Shown: positions 6,233 through 13,744 of the stretch, one piece after another
Layout: the number at the start of each line of letters is the position of its first letter
How positions within the stretch are numbered: position 1 is the stretch's first letter
Virus record (IMG/VR): IMGVR_UViG_3300011113_000220
Span: 1 to 30,564 of that record
DNA: 30,564 nt
Direction: 5' to 3' (one strand)
From: a virus
Notes under the pieces: model-generated
The model's input: the letters and a program-made list of their open reading frames with translations, nothing else
What the model was told of the DNA's origin: nothing
The model's database searches: none
Translations under genes and position numbers: made by a program

Positions 6233-7255
6233 TTATCGAATCTTACCATTAACAATGCGATAGTTGCTCACTTCAAAATCTCCCGTATCTAATACCTTCA
6301 CGTGTGCAAAGCCGTGGTGGTGTTTATTAATAGGCATATAATCCGGGTGAAGCTCACACAAGCACGCCACACTCCAGCACGTTGTTATCTTGCCGTTTAT
6401 GTTAGGCTCGGTGTGCTCGCTCGCCTGATGATGGTGCCCACACAATGCGCTATCCTTTGCACGTAAAAACAAACCCCGTGCGATGTTTACGGGACTGAAG
6501 ACCGATGTTCCTAGTTCGTGCCCGTGTAGTATTGTCAATTTACCTGCGTGAATGATTTGCTTATCGGGAATGAAAGTGATATTAAACTTATCCAAGTGCA
6601 TCAATGACTCAAAATTAAACTCATCCATTCCCAAAAGGTCGGGAGCATTGCGCATGATGTAATGATCATAACGCACATCGTGATTACCACACTTGTAATA
6701 TATCGCAGCGTTCGGGAATAACTTGCGTAGTGTAGCAAGAAACTGCCTAGTCATTAACACCTCATGCCCAAAGTTTCGCTTACGTGGGTCTTTCTCAAAG
6801 CGACTAATAGCATAAAAGTCTATAATATCACCATTGAGCAGGATAGTATTGACCTCATTCTCTAGTCCGTACTTAAGCGCAAGCGTTAACGCCTGTATGT
6901 TATGATACGGAACGTGAATATCCGATAGCAGAAGTATATTGTTATGGTTAATCGGTAGCTTGTACGGTTTGTAGTTCGCTTCCTGCGAAGGTGGAAGGTC
7001 GAGCGGATTGCTTTGTTCAGGCATCAACTCATCTACTATATTACCAAAGTCAGCAAAATGGTTCTCTAGTTTCTGCAGTTGGCTAGTAGGTTTAGCATTT
7101 AGCTTAGCATCTACCCATCTACGATAACTTTTGTCTAATGAATTGACGGTAATATCTAGATTATACTTTTCAATTAGTTCGCGAATGCGTGGAATAAGTG
7201 CTCCTGTTCCATCATGTAATTCACGATGTAGCTTTTCACGTTCTAATGTTTGCAT
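6233..7255 (-). CDS. calcineurin-like metallophosphoesterase
   Basis: All five signatures of the binuclear metallophosphoesterase fold are present in order: D112-x-H114 (SDIHVPYH), G142-D143-x-x-D146 (NGDIIDF), G190-N-H-D193, H244 with H246 (HGHE) and GHHH at 273-276. The first 100 residues form a separate helical domain of unknown role. The 340-aa length suits a phage phosphodiesterase or nuclease acting on DNA or nucleotides in the cytoplasm; the substrate cannot be told. It is the last gene of the late minus-strand region, after the lysis cluster. Confidence 0.9.
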   Translation of the reverse strand: MQTLEREKLHRELHDGTGALIPRIRELIEKYNLDITVNSLDKSYRRWVDAKLNAKPTSQLQKLENHFADFGNIVDELMPEQSNPLDLPPSQEANYKPYKLPINHNNILLLSDIHVPYHNIQALTLALKYGLENEVNTILLNGDIIDFYAISRFEKDPRKRNFGHEVLMTRQFLATLRKLFPNAAIYYKCGNHDVRYDHYIMRNAPDLLGMDEFNFESLMHLDKFNITFIPDKQIIHAGKLTILHGHELGTSVFSPVNIARGLFLRAKDSALCGHHHQASEHTEPNINGKITTCWSVACLCELHPDYMPINKHHHGFAHVKVLDTGDFEVSNYRIVNGKIR

Positions 7256-7260
7256 AGGCT

Positions 7261-7587
7261 TTATTTAGTGCCCCTAATATACCCGGCAAGCTCAGCAAGA
7301 TTATTGCTAATTGTCATGTTCTGCGAAGCTATAACGTCTATCTTCGCCTCGAGTTTATCAATGGCTTTGTTTTGCTCGTCTTTCATAACATTAAGTTTGT
7401 TATTGAACTCGTCTTTAGTTTCTTTAATTGATTCAGCAAGCATTGTAACCTCTCTCTTGTGGTATGATTCAACTTTACCTAGTGCGCTGGATACTTTTAC
7501 CACATCCCTTTTCAATGCGTAGTAAAGACCCGTGAGCGATACTACCGCACCTATGATTGTTATCACATCTCTAGATTCAAATTCCAT
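7261..7587 (-). CDS. membrane-anchored coiled-coil protein, 108 aa
   Basis: One N-terminal membrane helix (about 9-25, ITIIGAVVSLTGLYYAL) is followed by a long heptad-like coiled coil (about 35-95). The topology resembles a small holin or a spanin-like protein, and it sits directly downstream of the lysis genes. There is no Cys lipobox. Its role in lysis is inferred from position and topology only. Confidence 0.6.
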   Translation of the reverse strand: MEFESRDVITIIGAVVSLTGLYYALKRDVVKVSSALGKVESYHKREVTMLAESIKETKDEFNNKLNVMKDEQNKAIDKLEAKIDVIASQNMTISNNLAELAGYIRGTK

Positions 7588-7589
7588 CT

Positions 7590-8030
7590 CTATAGTATTG
7601 CAAAATATATAGTAGAAAAAGCAAGCCCTGTGATACCTAAAGTTAGGGCTGTGTTGGAAATTATTAACCGTCTATTGCGTTTCTTTAACTGACTAATCTC
7701 ATTATCTTTCTCAGTAGATATAGCCTTTTCGATGCTCTGTTTGTTTTTGTAGATTTCCGCTAATGTTTCATAACTCGCTGCCTGAATGCCTGTAATCTTT
7801 GCGTAGTATGTAACCTTTGCACGCTCCATCTTATACAGACTATCTATTTCTTGTGCTGTCTCATACCAATACATCATGCTATTGAAGTTCAAGTTGAAAA
7901 GCTGACGATCGTAAGTTGTAAGTTCTGGAGTAAAACCCTGCTTTGAGTAAGGAGTCTGACTTGCGGAGCGTTGCCCTAAACCTACTATCTGCATCACTAG
8001 GAGTAGAACTAATAATGTTATATGTTTCAT
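7590..8030 (-). CDS. exported protein with C-terminal membrane helix, spanin-like
   Basis: I use ATG 8030, which gives a clean Sec signal (MKHITLLVLLLVMQIVGLGQ, likely cut after GLG); ATG 8045 adds five residues. The mature part is helical with heptad-like spacing, followed by a basic KKRNRR segment and a C-terminal hydrophobic helix (about 120-146). Its start lies about 150 bases inside the upstream gene in another frame, like Rz1 inside Rz. It lacks the lipobox Cys of an outer-membrane spanin, and having both a signal and a C-terminal anchor resembles a unimolecular spanin without the lipid. The role is inferred. Confidence 0.55.
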   Translation of the reverse strand: MKHITLLVLLLVMQIVGLGQRSASQTPYSKQGFTPELTTYDRQLFNLNFNSMMYWYETAQEIDSLYKMERAKVTYYAKITGIQAASYETLAEIYKNKQSIEKAISTEKDNEISQLKKRNRRLIISNTALTLGITGLAFSTIYFAIL

Positions 8031-8289
8031 TGCGGTAAATTTCATTAGTGATTTCTTGACGCTCTACAATCGTATCTTGATATAGTTGTAAAGAATCCAA
8101 TTTAGCAAATAAACTATCTGTCTTTGCGTTATTCATTTGTATTATTTGATACAAAGAATCATTCACATCCTGTAATCTTTTTACTGCAGGATTTGTTACA
8201 GGTCTATTGCAGGTACGCACGCTGAATATCACAGCCAATGCGAGAATGGTAATGCTTAATCCGATTGCTAGTTTTGTGATTTTGCCCAT
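7879..8289 (-). CDS. Rz-like inner-membrane spanin candidate, 136 aa
   Basis: A short cytoplasmic N-terminus precedes a membrane helix (about 5-24, LAIGLSITILALAVIFSV). A periplasmic helical, coiled-coil-like region with repeated D-S-L motifs (NDSLYQI, KTDSLFAKLDSLQL) follows. This is the architecture of an i-spanin. It overlaps the endolysin gene by 22 bases upstream and contains the start of the next gene in another frame, the arrangement typical of Rz/Rz1. The specific call rests on position and topology. Confidence 0.6.
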   Translation of the reverse strand: MGKITKLAIGLSITILALAVIFSVRTCNRPVTNPAVKRLQDVNDSLYQIIQMNNAKTDSLFAKLDSLQLYQDTIVERQEITNEIYRNETYNIISSTPSDADSRFRATLRKSDSLLKAGFYSRTYNLRSSAFQLELQ

Positions 8290-8843
8290 CGCGTTATTTG
8301 TATGCTTTTGTTCAATGGTCGTATCTTTACATACACACCATCTCCCGTTCTACTATCGCGCATTCCTAGATCATTTGTGTTGCCTTCAATAGTGCGAACA
8401 CTAGTTTTTCCTACTTTGACTACTATGCCAGTGTGACCAATGTTTTTAAATCTACCTTTCCTATCGTTGTAAGATAGGGTCATTATCAATACATCACCTT
8501 CACTGTATGACTTTAAGAATTTGCCGTCATCATAAATTACATCTTTTTTATTGTATGCAGTAGGACTCCACCCTGTTATAGTATTTGGCACACCGCACAC
8601 ATCAAGCACTGCCATAACAAAGAAACTGCACCATTGATAGCCGGGCTTCCATCCCTGCTCAGTCATTAGTCGACGAAAATAGTAATCAGTGAATCCCTGA
8701 TTATTGCCGCCTTGCTCATCAATACCTACATACGAATATGCAACTAACCTTACGCAGTAGCCGTCAGAAGCATTTGCAAAATGTATAGGAATGCCGCAAA
8801 GTAAAAGGCATATAAAAGCAGATATAACACAACTTTTTGCCAT
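8268..8843 (-). CDS. secreted CHAP-like endolysin
   Basis: A signal peptide (residues 1-26, ending FANA-S) leads to a CHAP/NlpC-P60-like cysteine peptidase domain. C72 lies in QWCSFFV at the start of a helix, H137 in GHTGIVV and E153/N155 in IEGNTND, the spacing expected for a Cys-His-Asn/Glu triad that cuts peptidoglycan amide bonds. A SYSEGDVLI segment before the His is also typical. The gene starts inside the holin gene (94-base overlap). The signal suggests Sec export, so the holin may trigger rather than transport. Confidence 0.8.
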   Translation of the reverse strand: MAKSCVISAFICLLLCGIPIHFANASDGYCVRLVAYSYVGIDEQGGNNQGFTDYYFRRLMTEQGWKPGYQWCSFFVMAVLDVCGVPNTITGWSPTAYNKKDVIYDDGKFLKSYSEGDVLIMTLSYNDRKGRFKNIGHTGIVVKVGKTSVRTIEGNTNDLGMRDSRTGDGVYVKIRPLNKSIQITRWAKSQN

Positions 8844-9163
8844 GTAGTTAGATAGGTGTTTATTTCATACTTAACTTCTTTGTTGTATATCTCCCGTTGT
8901 AGTGCTCTAAAATTAAATCTAATGCCTAAAAAAACCACGAAGTTGGCAACAACCATAACCATTGCAGCAAGCACAACGTACTGGATGTATTCCGTGCTAA
9001 TAAGCGCATCACCAAAATAGGCAACGGATAGTGTGCCCGATATTGCAAATACTAAAAAAGCAAGTGGTATAGACCAAAAGCCATCGAATAACTCGAGCTT
9101 GTAGCGTATACCTTTAAGATTAACCTTATTTGGTTTTGGATTTGTCTGTTTCTTTGCTGCCAT
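8750..9163 (-). CDS. holin candidate with three membrane helices
   Basis: The 137-aa protein has a Lys-rich N-terminus (AAKKQTNPKPNK) and three hydrophobic helices at about 30-51, 60-82 and 109-134. Size, topology and a position immediately before the endolysin gene fit a class I holin. No family signature was recognised, so another small membrane protein remains possible. Confidence 0.6.
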   Translation of the reverse strand: MAAKKQTNPKPNKVNLKGIRYKLELFDGFWSIPLAFLVFAISGTLSVAYFGDALISTEYIQYVVLAAMVMVVANFVVFLGIRFNFRALQREIYNKEVKYEINTYLTTWQKVVLYLLLYAFYFAAFLYILQMLLTATA

Positions 9164-9248
9164 TGGCTCGTAGTTTTAATGATAGTTCACGTTCATACTT
9201 GCGCAAACGCTCAGTGTATTCTTGTTTTAGTGTTTTTTTATCACTCAT
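9126..9248 (-). CDS. small charged protein, 40 aa
   Basis: ATG 9248 overlaps the stop of the connector gene in an ATGA junction, and the TAA at 9126 lies inside the holin gene. The peptide is highly charged and helical (TLKQEYTERLRKYERELSLKL), ending in a Lys-rich tail. The coupling supports translation. It could modulate lysis timing, but nothing in the sequence proves this. Confidence 0.5.
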   Translation of the reverse strand: MSDKKTLKQEYTERLRKYERELSLKLRANGSKETDKSKTK

Positions 9249-9814
9249 GGTATACGATTAATGATATTACGTGAGTAAGTAGGACGGTAACTAGTGGCTG
9301 TATTGCCTGAACTGAATTGATAGTTCAGCGTATTAGTCACATCAGTACGAGGTGAACGGTCAGGCCATTGCGCTGTGCTGTATTCCGGATACAAACTAGT
9401 GTTAGCACACAAGTAATCCACTAACAAAGTGGTGTAGTGTTCTGCATTTTGCCTTGCACGGTCTATCATATCCTTCATTACTGCATCCGATATAGGCACG
9501 GTGTCCTCAGATTGACGCTGTACTAGCGTGCCATTGTCCATACGATAGCAAAGGTTTGGCGTAACATCTACCATAACCCACCAAAGCAGCATTTTTTGGA
9601 TGTAATCTTCTAATAGTATTTGGTAATTACCACTAATAGTATTAGCTGCTACATCAGTCTTAATCTTATTGAGCAAATCAGTTCCCAAAAAGGGAAGTAA
9701 CCATTTATCCTGCGCCAAATAGATGGATGGATAAAGCAGGTTAGGGTCAACACTACCATTAACCGTAGTGTATTTCTTTATGTAGTTCTCAGATATTAAT
9801 AATACTTCAGCCAT
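9245..9814 (-). CDS. head-tail connector-like protein (DUF6712-type), 189 aa
   Basis: The mostly helical protein starts MAEVLLISENYIKKYTTVNG and has a LYPSIYLAQDKWLLPFLG segment and a long central helix with LLWWVMVDV. This pattern resembles the DUF6712 proteins of Bacteroidota phages, thought to be neck or connector proteins like gp6/gp15. It follows the portal gene after eight bases, the expected place for a connector. The family assignment is by eye. Confidence 0.6.
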   Translation of the reverse strand: MAEVLLISENYIKKYTTVNGSVDPNLLYPSIYLAQDKWLLPFLGTDLLNKIKTDVAANTISGNYQILLEDYIQKMLLWWVMVDVTPNLCYRMDNGTLVQRQSEDTVPISDAVMKDMIDRARQNAEHYTTLLVDYLCANTSLYPEYSTAQWPDRSPRTDVTNTLNYQFSSGNTATSYRPTYSRNIINRIP

Positions 9815-9822
9815 AGTTGTAA

Positions 9823-11775
9823 TTATTGATTTCCGTAAATAGGATTAGTTGGTAAAAAGCCACGATGAGGCATATCCTCGGGAAGCTGTGCTACATACTT
9901 TGGATTGCGCACCTTATATCCCATGCGTTCAGCTGTGGCAACTGCTACACGTGTTGCATCTGGATCATTAGGATTAATCTTTGCGCCTTTGGCATCTACG
10001 AACACCCTCTTTTCCCAGTAATGTTTGCAGTTGCCTCCGCCCTTAAAACGCCATATATCATAAACATCATCACCATTCGGCCCCCATCCGGGATTTACCG
10101 CAACGGTTTCCATTCCTACTATATCTTCCATGCGATATAGCTTACCCGCTTCCATCATCTTCGCACAGAATGGGCGCATATTATCATGCCCAAAGCTACC
10201 TGCATAAACGTAACGAGTAATAAAGTACTTACCATCCACCACAGCATCTTGCTCACTCTTAGCAGCAGGTCGAGCAGCACCCGTGCGTACTGCAAACTCA
10301 TGCTCAATCTCTTCATCTGCGTTGTAGCTATCTATCAATATCCATTCAGGATTCTCATCTTCACCTAATGCAATGAGCGCATCACCCACGGTAGAATCAT
10401 CTACTTTTTTTTTTAACTTAACACTTGATTGAATAATGTCGGTTGGTTGCAATGAGCCTGCAATAACATCGGCAAAGATTGCATCTATAATAGCAGCTGG
10501 TAACGTTGGGAACGCTGCACCCACAATCGCCTTAGCACTACTTACAGGAACGGCACCTGCAGCACTTTGCATCACAATATCAATAAGTGAACTAATCTGT
10601 GCACCGTTCAAAGCCGTAGCAGCAACATCCGTCGTAGTGCCTGTTGCGTCCGCATCGGTTACAACAGATGTTTGTTCTGCTACAAGTGGAGTATTAGGTA
10701 TGATTTCGAAGTTCACACCCGGCATTTGATTGCTCAATAGTTCCGTGATGCTCTTGTCTATTAGTGTTTGGTATGGCTCGATTACTTGCTTATTAAATAT
10801 CTCCAAGCCCGTAGCCATTTCATCTTTGTTCGAACCAAATCCTGATGTTTCGCGAATACCAAACAGCAGCGGGGTAGTAACACGGTGTGCAGTTATTATC
10901 TTTTGCTGTGCGGTAGTATCCATTAATTGGTACTGCTTATCTGCATCATTAACTGGAAATGGTGTAATCTCAGTCTTAGGTTGATCACGTTCGTTAAAGA
11001 ACATGACTACCTTACCTGCATTACGTGCGCCGCTCATCTTATTCTCCCAGTCCATCATCATCTGCTGCTTCTGCTCAGGAGTTGCTTGCCCGTTGTAGAA
11101 GTTGATAATGGTTGATGGGAAAAGACCGTTTGAGATTTGATTGATATGGAATATCGAAATCTGCTTATCTAATTCAATGTAGTTAATCGCACTCCAGTAA
11201 TCCGGGCGAGGATAAGCCTGTGAACCTGTATAGGTAAAGCACCAATAGATTTGGCGCGGCTCTTCATTTCGTGTAAGGTAGTTATACTTTGGAATAAACT
11301 CAGGAGTATTTTTTTTCTTACGTGTGTTACTCCAGTCGTAGCTATGGTATATACCTATTTCGCTTTCGTCTTCCTGATTAATTGCAATACGGCACTCTTC
11401 AAATGGTATCGCATTTAGTTTGCTAATTACTGTACGATCATTAGACCAAATCACTTCAATAAAGAAACCGCCAAACAACTTCAAGTCATGTGCGCAAGCA
11501 TAGGTCAAAGTATTTATATCAAGTGCATCTAATTCCTCTTGGTATTGTTCTGACTTAATACCCTTCCCGGCTATCATGTCACCAATGGCTACAACTAAAC
11601 TACCATGCACAGGTGATTCGTGTGCAAGGTCACGCAGGTATTTAGGAAAGTCGTTTTGGTCACCGTAGTTTACCCATCCTTTGCGGTCTACTTTTTCCGC
11701 ATCGGACTTAGCTACATATTCACTAAGCTTCAAGCTAACTATATTCGATTCTTTATGCTCCATAGATAATATCAT
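9823..11775 (-). CDS. portal protein fused to a minor-head-like C-terminal domain
   Basis: Residues 1-450 look like a phage portal: an N-terminal segment with GDQNDFPKYLRDLAHESP, a wing/stem region with FHINQISNGLFPS and MMMDWENKMSG, and a clip-to-crown region ending GAQISSLIDIV. The portal forms the dodecameric DNA channel. After an A10 run (residues 454-457), a second domain (about 515-640) contains C537 (MRPFCAKMMEAGKLYR), NPGWGP, and C583/H585 (GGNCKHYW), resembling the Mu F/SPP1 gp7 C-terminal domain. The 650-aa length exceeds a normal portal of 400-500. ATG 11763 is an alternative start with less overlap of the upstream gene. See the finding on the A10 run. Confidence 0.85.
   Translation of the reverse strand: MILSMEHKESNIVSLKLSEYVAKSDAEKVDRKGWVNYGDQNDFPKYLRDLAHESPVHGSLVVAIGDMIAGKGIKSEQYQEELDALDINTLTYACAHDLKLFGGFFIEVIWSNDRTVISKLNAIPFEECRIAINQEDESEIGIYHSYDWSNTRKKKNTPEFIPKYNYLTRNEEPRQIYWCFTYTGSQAYPRPDYWSAINYIELDKQISIFHINQISNGLFPSTIINFYNGQATPEQKQQMMMDWENKMSGARNAGKVVMFFNERDQPKTEITPFPVNDADKQYQLMDTTAQQKIITAHRVTTPLLFGIRETSGFGSNKDEMATGLEIFNKQVIEPYQTLIDKSITELLSNQMPGVNFEIIPNTPLVAEQTSVVTDADATGTTTDVAATALNGAQISSLIDIVMQSAAGAVPVSSAKAIVGAAFPTLPAAIIDAIFADVIAGSLQPTDIIQSSVKLKKKVDDSTVGDALIALGEDENPEWILIDSYNADEEIEHEFAVRTGAARPAAKSEQDAVVDGKYFITRYVYAGSFGHDNMRPFCAKMMEAGKLYRMEDIVGMETVAVNPGWGPNGDDVYDIWRFKGGGNCKHYWEKRVFVDAKGAKINPNDPDATRVAVATAERMGYKVRNPKYVAQLPEDMPHRGFLPTNPIYGNQ
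10405..10414 (-). other. A10 slippery run at the portal domain junction
   Basis: On the coding (minus) strand the codons read TTA AAA AAA AAA GTA, an uninterrupted run of ten A at residues 454-457. A -1 shift gives AGT AGA TGA and a +1 shift gives TAG at once, so both alternative frames stop within three codons. It is a candidate site for transcriptional slippage or ribosomal frameshifting. Confidence 0.6.
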
Positions 11776-12142
11776 TTGAAATTACATCGGTCGGTACATC
11801 GAAGTAAGATGTGTTGTTAGTCAGCACAGCGTAACCACGCTCCACCAAACCAACAACAGCACCATTTGACGGATTAGTATTAACGGCACTATTTTGTCCG
11901 TATACTTCATATCGGTAACGTCCCGAACGTGTAAGACCAACCGTTGTAATTGTGAGTTGTGTAATGCGTGTATTCTCATTGACAATAGTAGCAACCTGTG
12001 CTAAGTTAGTACCCGTAGTGCTATTCTCTTCGTGTGTTAGCACTATCAAATAGTGTGTGTATGCAGTGGCAAAATATTGCCTTGCCTCATCGAGCGAAAG
12101 GAACACTGTCTGATTCGCTGTATTTGTAACTAGATATATCAT
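11753..12142 (-). CDS. hypothetical structural protein, 129 aa
   Basis: The protein is almost all beta strands, rich in Thr, Asn and Val, starting MIYLVTNTANQTVFLSLDEA and with a GRYRYEVYGQNS segment near residue 80. This resembles small beta-sandwich proteins found near portal and capsid genes in Bacteroidota phages. It could be a head decoration or neck protein. It is preceded by a terminator and overlaps the portal start. Confidence 0.6.
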   Translation of the reverse strand: MIYLVTNTANQTVFLSLDEARQYFATAYTHYLIVLTHEENSTTGTNLAQVATIVNENTRITQLTITTVGLTRSGRYRYEVYGQNSAVNTNPSNGAVVGLVERGYAVLTNNTSYFDVPTDVISNDIIYGA

Positions 12143-12155
12143 TCCTTTTTAAATT

Positions 12156-12188
12156 AAAAGGACAGGTCAAAGATAACCTGCCCTTTTT
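12156..12188 (-). terminator. terminator after the tube-like gene
   Basis: On the minus strand GGGCAGGT pairs with ACCTGTCC (one G-U) and is followed by TTTTAATTT. The plus-strand reading has an A-C mismatch at the same place, so the leftward direction is favoured. It would separate the capsid transcripts from the portal transcripts or attenuate them. Confidence 0.7.
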
Positions 12189-12226
12189 ACAATACAACAA
12201 GAACACACAAAAACGGAAAACAAATC

Positions 12227-12769
12227 TTAGTAAGCAGGGCTTACAGTAATACCTGCGAAGTTATCGAATGGTACTGCAGTGAATGGCTCCAAGTGTACAG
12301 CTGGAGTCAATTCCTCAGCTGTTGCAGTTACTTGGTATCCCATCAAATCAGCCTTTTGAGCCCCTGATTGTACAGTACCTGCAGTCAATTGTGCACCTTC
12401 ACCGGCACCGAGCAACAAAATTTGGTCGTCATTCGTGCGAACAAATACTATCATCTTCGCCTTTGCTACATTCAAAAACTCGTTACGCATCTCTTGGTTC
12501 AACTTACCAAAAGTCCATTGAACTTCCTGAGAGAAAAACAAAGTACCAGTTTCCAAATTCTTCTGTACAGTCTCAATGTATGAACCTGAATTACGGAATG
12601 GAACGTAACGGTAGATAGTAGCAGTAGGCAAGCCGTCCACTTCTCCGTCAGGACCACCGTAAGTGATACCAGAGGTGAAGTCATCGTAGTTAGCAATCAG
12701 TATTTCTTTAACACCTCCGATACCTTCTAGGCACCCGAGGGTAAATCCAGTAGTTAAATCACAAGCCAT
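12227..12769 (-). CDS. tail tube-like structural protein, 180 aa
   Basis: It begins MACDLTTGFTLGCLEGIGGV and is beta-rich. The C-terminal half has an FVRTNDDQILLLGAGEGAQL segment followed by SGAQKADLMGYQVTATAEE. This resembles the 'D..G...G..G....G...GDl.GY.lt..g.E' pattern of siphovirus tail tube proteins. It lies just after the major capsid gene, separated by a terminator, and is followed by another, as expected for an abundant protein. A head-associated role is possible. Confidence 0.5.
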   Translation of the reverse strand: MACDLTTGFTLGCLEGIGGVKEILIANYDDFTSGITYGGPDGEVDGLPTATIYRYVPFRNSGSYIETVQKNLETGTLFFSQEVQWTFGKLNQEMRNEFLNVAKAKMIVFVRTNDDQILLLGAGEGAQLTAGTVQSGAQKADLMGYQVTATAEELTPAVHLEPFTAVPFDNFAGITVSPAY

Positions 12770-12783
12770 ACTATGTATATGTT

Positions 12784-12810
12784 TTAAAAGGGGGCTATTA
12801 CACCCCCTTG
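12784..12810 (-). terminator. terminator after the major capsid gene
   Basis: On the minus strand AAGGGGG pairs perfectly with CCCCCTT around an 8-base loop and is followed by TTAAAAC after the T pair. It sits in the 52-base gap after the capsid stop. Partial termination here would set capsid mRNA level against downstream genes. Confidence 0.75.
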
Positions 12811-12821
12811 TTATTTATTAA

Positions 12822-13718
12822 TTATGCTCCCCAGTAGGTAATATCTTCACCAACCGCAATCTGTGCACCGAGGTAGAAACGTGCACCGTAACGAACGTTC
12901 TGTGACCCATCGAGGTTTTGCATATCCAAGATGAACACTTCGTTCATTTGGTTTTCCTGCCATGTACCAAGCATCAAGTTTGACTTTTGAGCAAACACGA
13001 TGTTATCAGCAGCCATACCCGGACATACTGCGATTTCGTACATACCTACAAAACGCTTGTTTACTTCAGGACCACCAGTCAAGTACCAACCATTGCCATC
13101 AGCAATTTGTGCTTGCATGTAAAGTTCCCAAGCAGCTTGTCCCATGTAGATAGTTGGCTTTTCAGCAGCACCCTTAACACCTACAGACGCAGTATTGATT
13201 ACATCCCAAATGGTAGCGATGATATTACCTGAAGTCAAACCACCTGAACCTGCAGATACAGCACCTGAACCACCCGCCTTGATCAAGGTAAGGAATCCAT
13301 CGTATTGACCAGCTGTAGCGTTCACACCATTCCACATGATGCTTTCGTTGTTGGCAGCAATACCACCTACCAAACGACCAATGATAGCGTCTTGGATTTG
13401 GGTGTTTACACGACCGCTCATTACATCGGCTGTAGACCAGTCTGTAAAGAAGTCCTTTTTACAGATTTGGCGTTGAACTTGGAATTCTTCCAAAGTCAAG
13501 ATGCGCTCAGTCAAAGTGATTGTACCTGTTGGGGTAAAGTCACAAGTACCTGCAGCGAAAGTTACAGTGTCATCAATTTTACGTGCTACTGATTTGTAAG
13601 GCACGTTAGGCTTCATTGTCACGTACTGAGTTGATACGTTAGACAATAGTGCCTTTGCTACGATTTCACCTGCCAGCTCACCGGCATAGGTTGTAGTTAA
13701 GGAAGTTGTTGTTGGCAT
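12822..13718 (-). CDS. major capsid protein
   Basis: The 298-aa protein fits an HK97-type fold: N-terminal strand region (about 28-90), then a P-domain helix with ADVMSGRVNTQIQDAIIGRL at about 100-120, an A-domain stretch with PTIYMGQAAWELYMQAQ, a loop giving GWYLTGGPEVNKRFVGMYEI, and a final strand ending QIAVGEDITYWG. It follows a scaffold-like gene and has its own terminator, typical of the most abundant virion protein. No delta domain is present, consistent with a separate scaffold. Confidence 0.85.
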   Translation of the reverse strand: MPTTTSLTTTYAGELAGEIVAKALLSNVSTQYVTMKPNVPYKSVARKIDDTVTFAAGTCDFTPTGTITLTERILTLEEFQVQRQICKKDFFTDWSTADVMSGRVNTQIQDAIIGRLVGGIAANNESIMWNGVNATAGQYDGFLTLIKAGGSGAVSAGSGGLTSGNIIATIWDVINTASVGVKGAAEKPTIYMGQAAWELYMQAQIADGNGWYLTGGPEVNKRFVGMYEIAVCPGMAADNIVFAQKSNLMLGTWQENQMNEVFILDMQNLDGSQNVRYGARFYLGAQIAVGEDITYWGA

Positions 13719-13744
13719 ATTAATTTACTTTTTTTTATTCTTAA

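Noticed and set aside
7250-7522. 90-codon plus-strand ORF with hydrophobic, Ser-rich sequence
   Set aside because: Antisense to the coiled-coil membrane protein gene; hydrophobicity arises from the complement of Glu/Lys/Asp codons.
11311-11318. A8 run (coding strand) in the portal gene as another slippery site
   Set aside because: A shift here would truncate the portal core well before its end, giving no sensible product; the run is shorter than A10 and not at a domain edge.
12283-12618. 111-codon plus-strand ORF opposite the tube-like gene
   Set aside because: Low-complexity translation, no leader or promoter, and it lies entirely within a better supported coding frame.
13727-13736. T8 run before the capsid gene as a slippery site or terminator
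   Set aside because: It lies in the untranslated gap between scaffold and capsid and has no hairpin next to it; on the minus strand it is just an A-rich leader.
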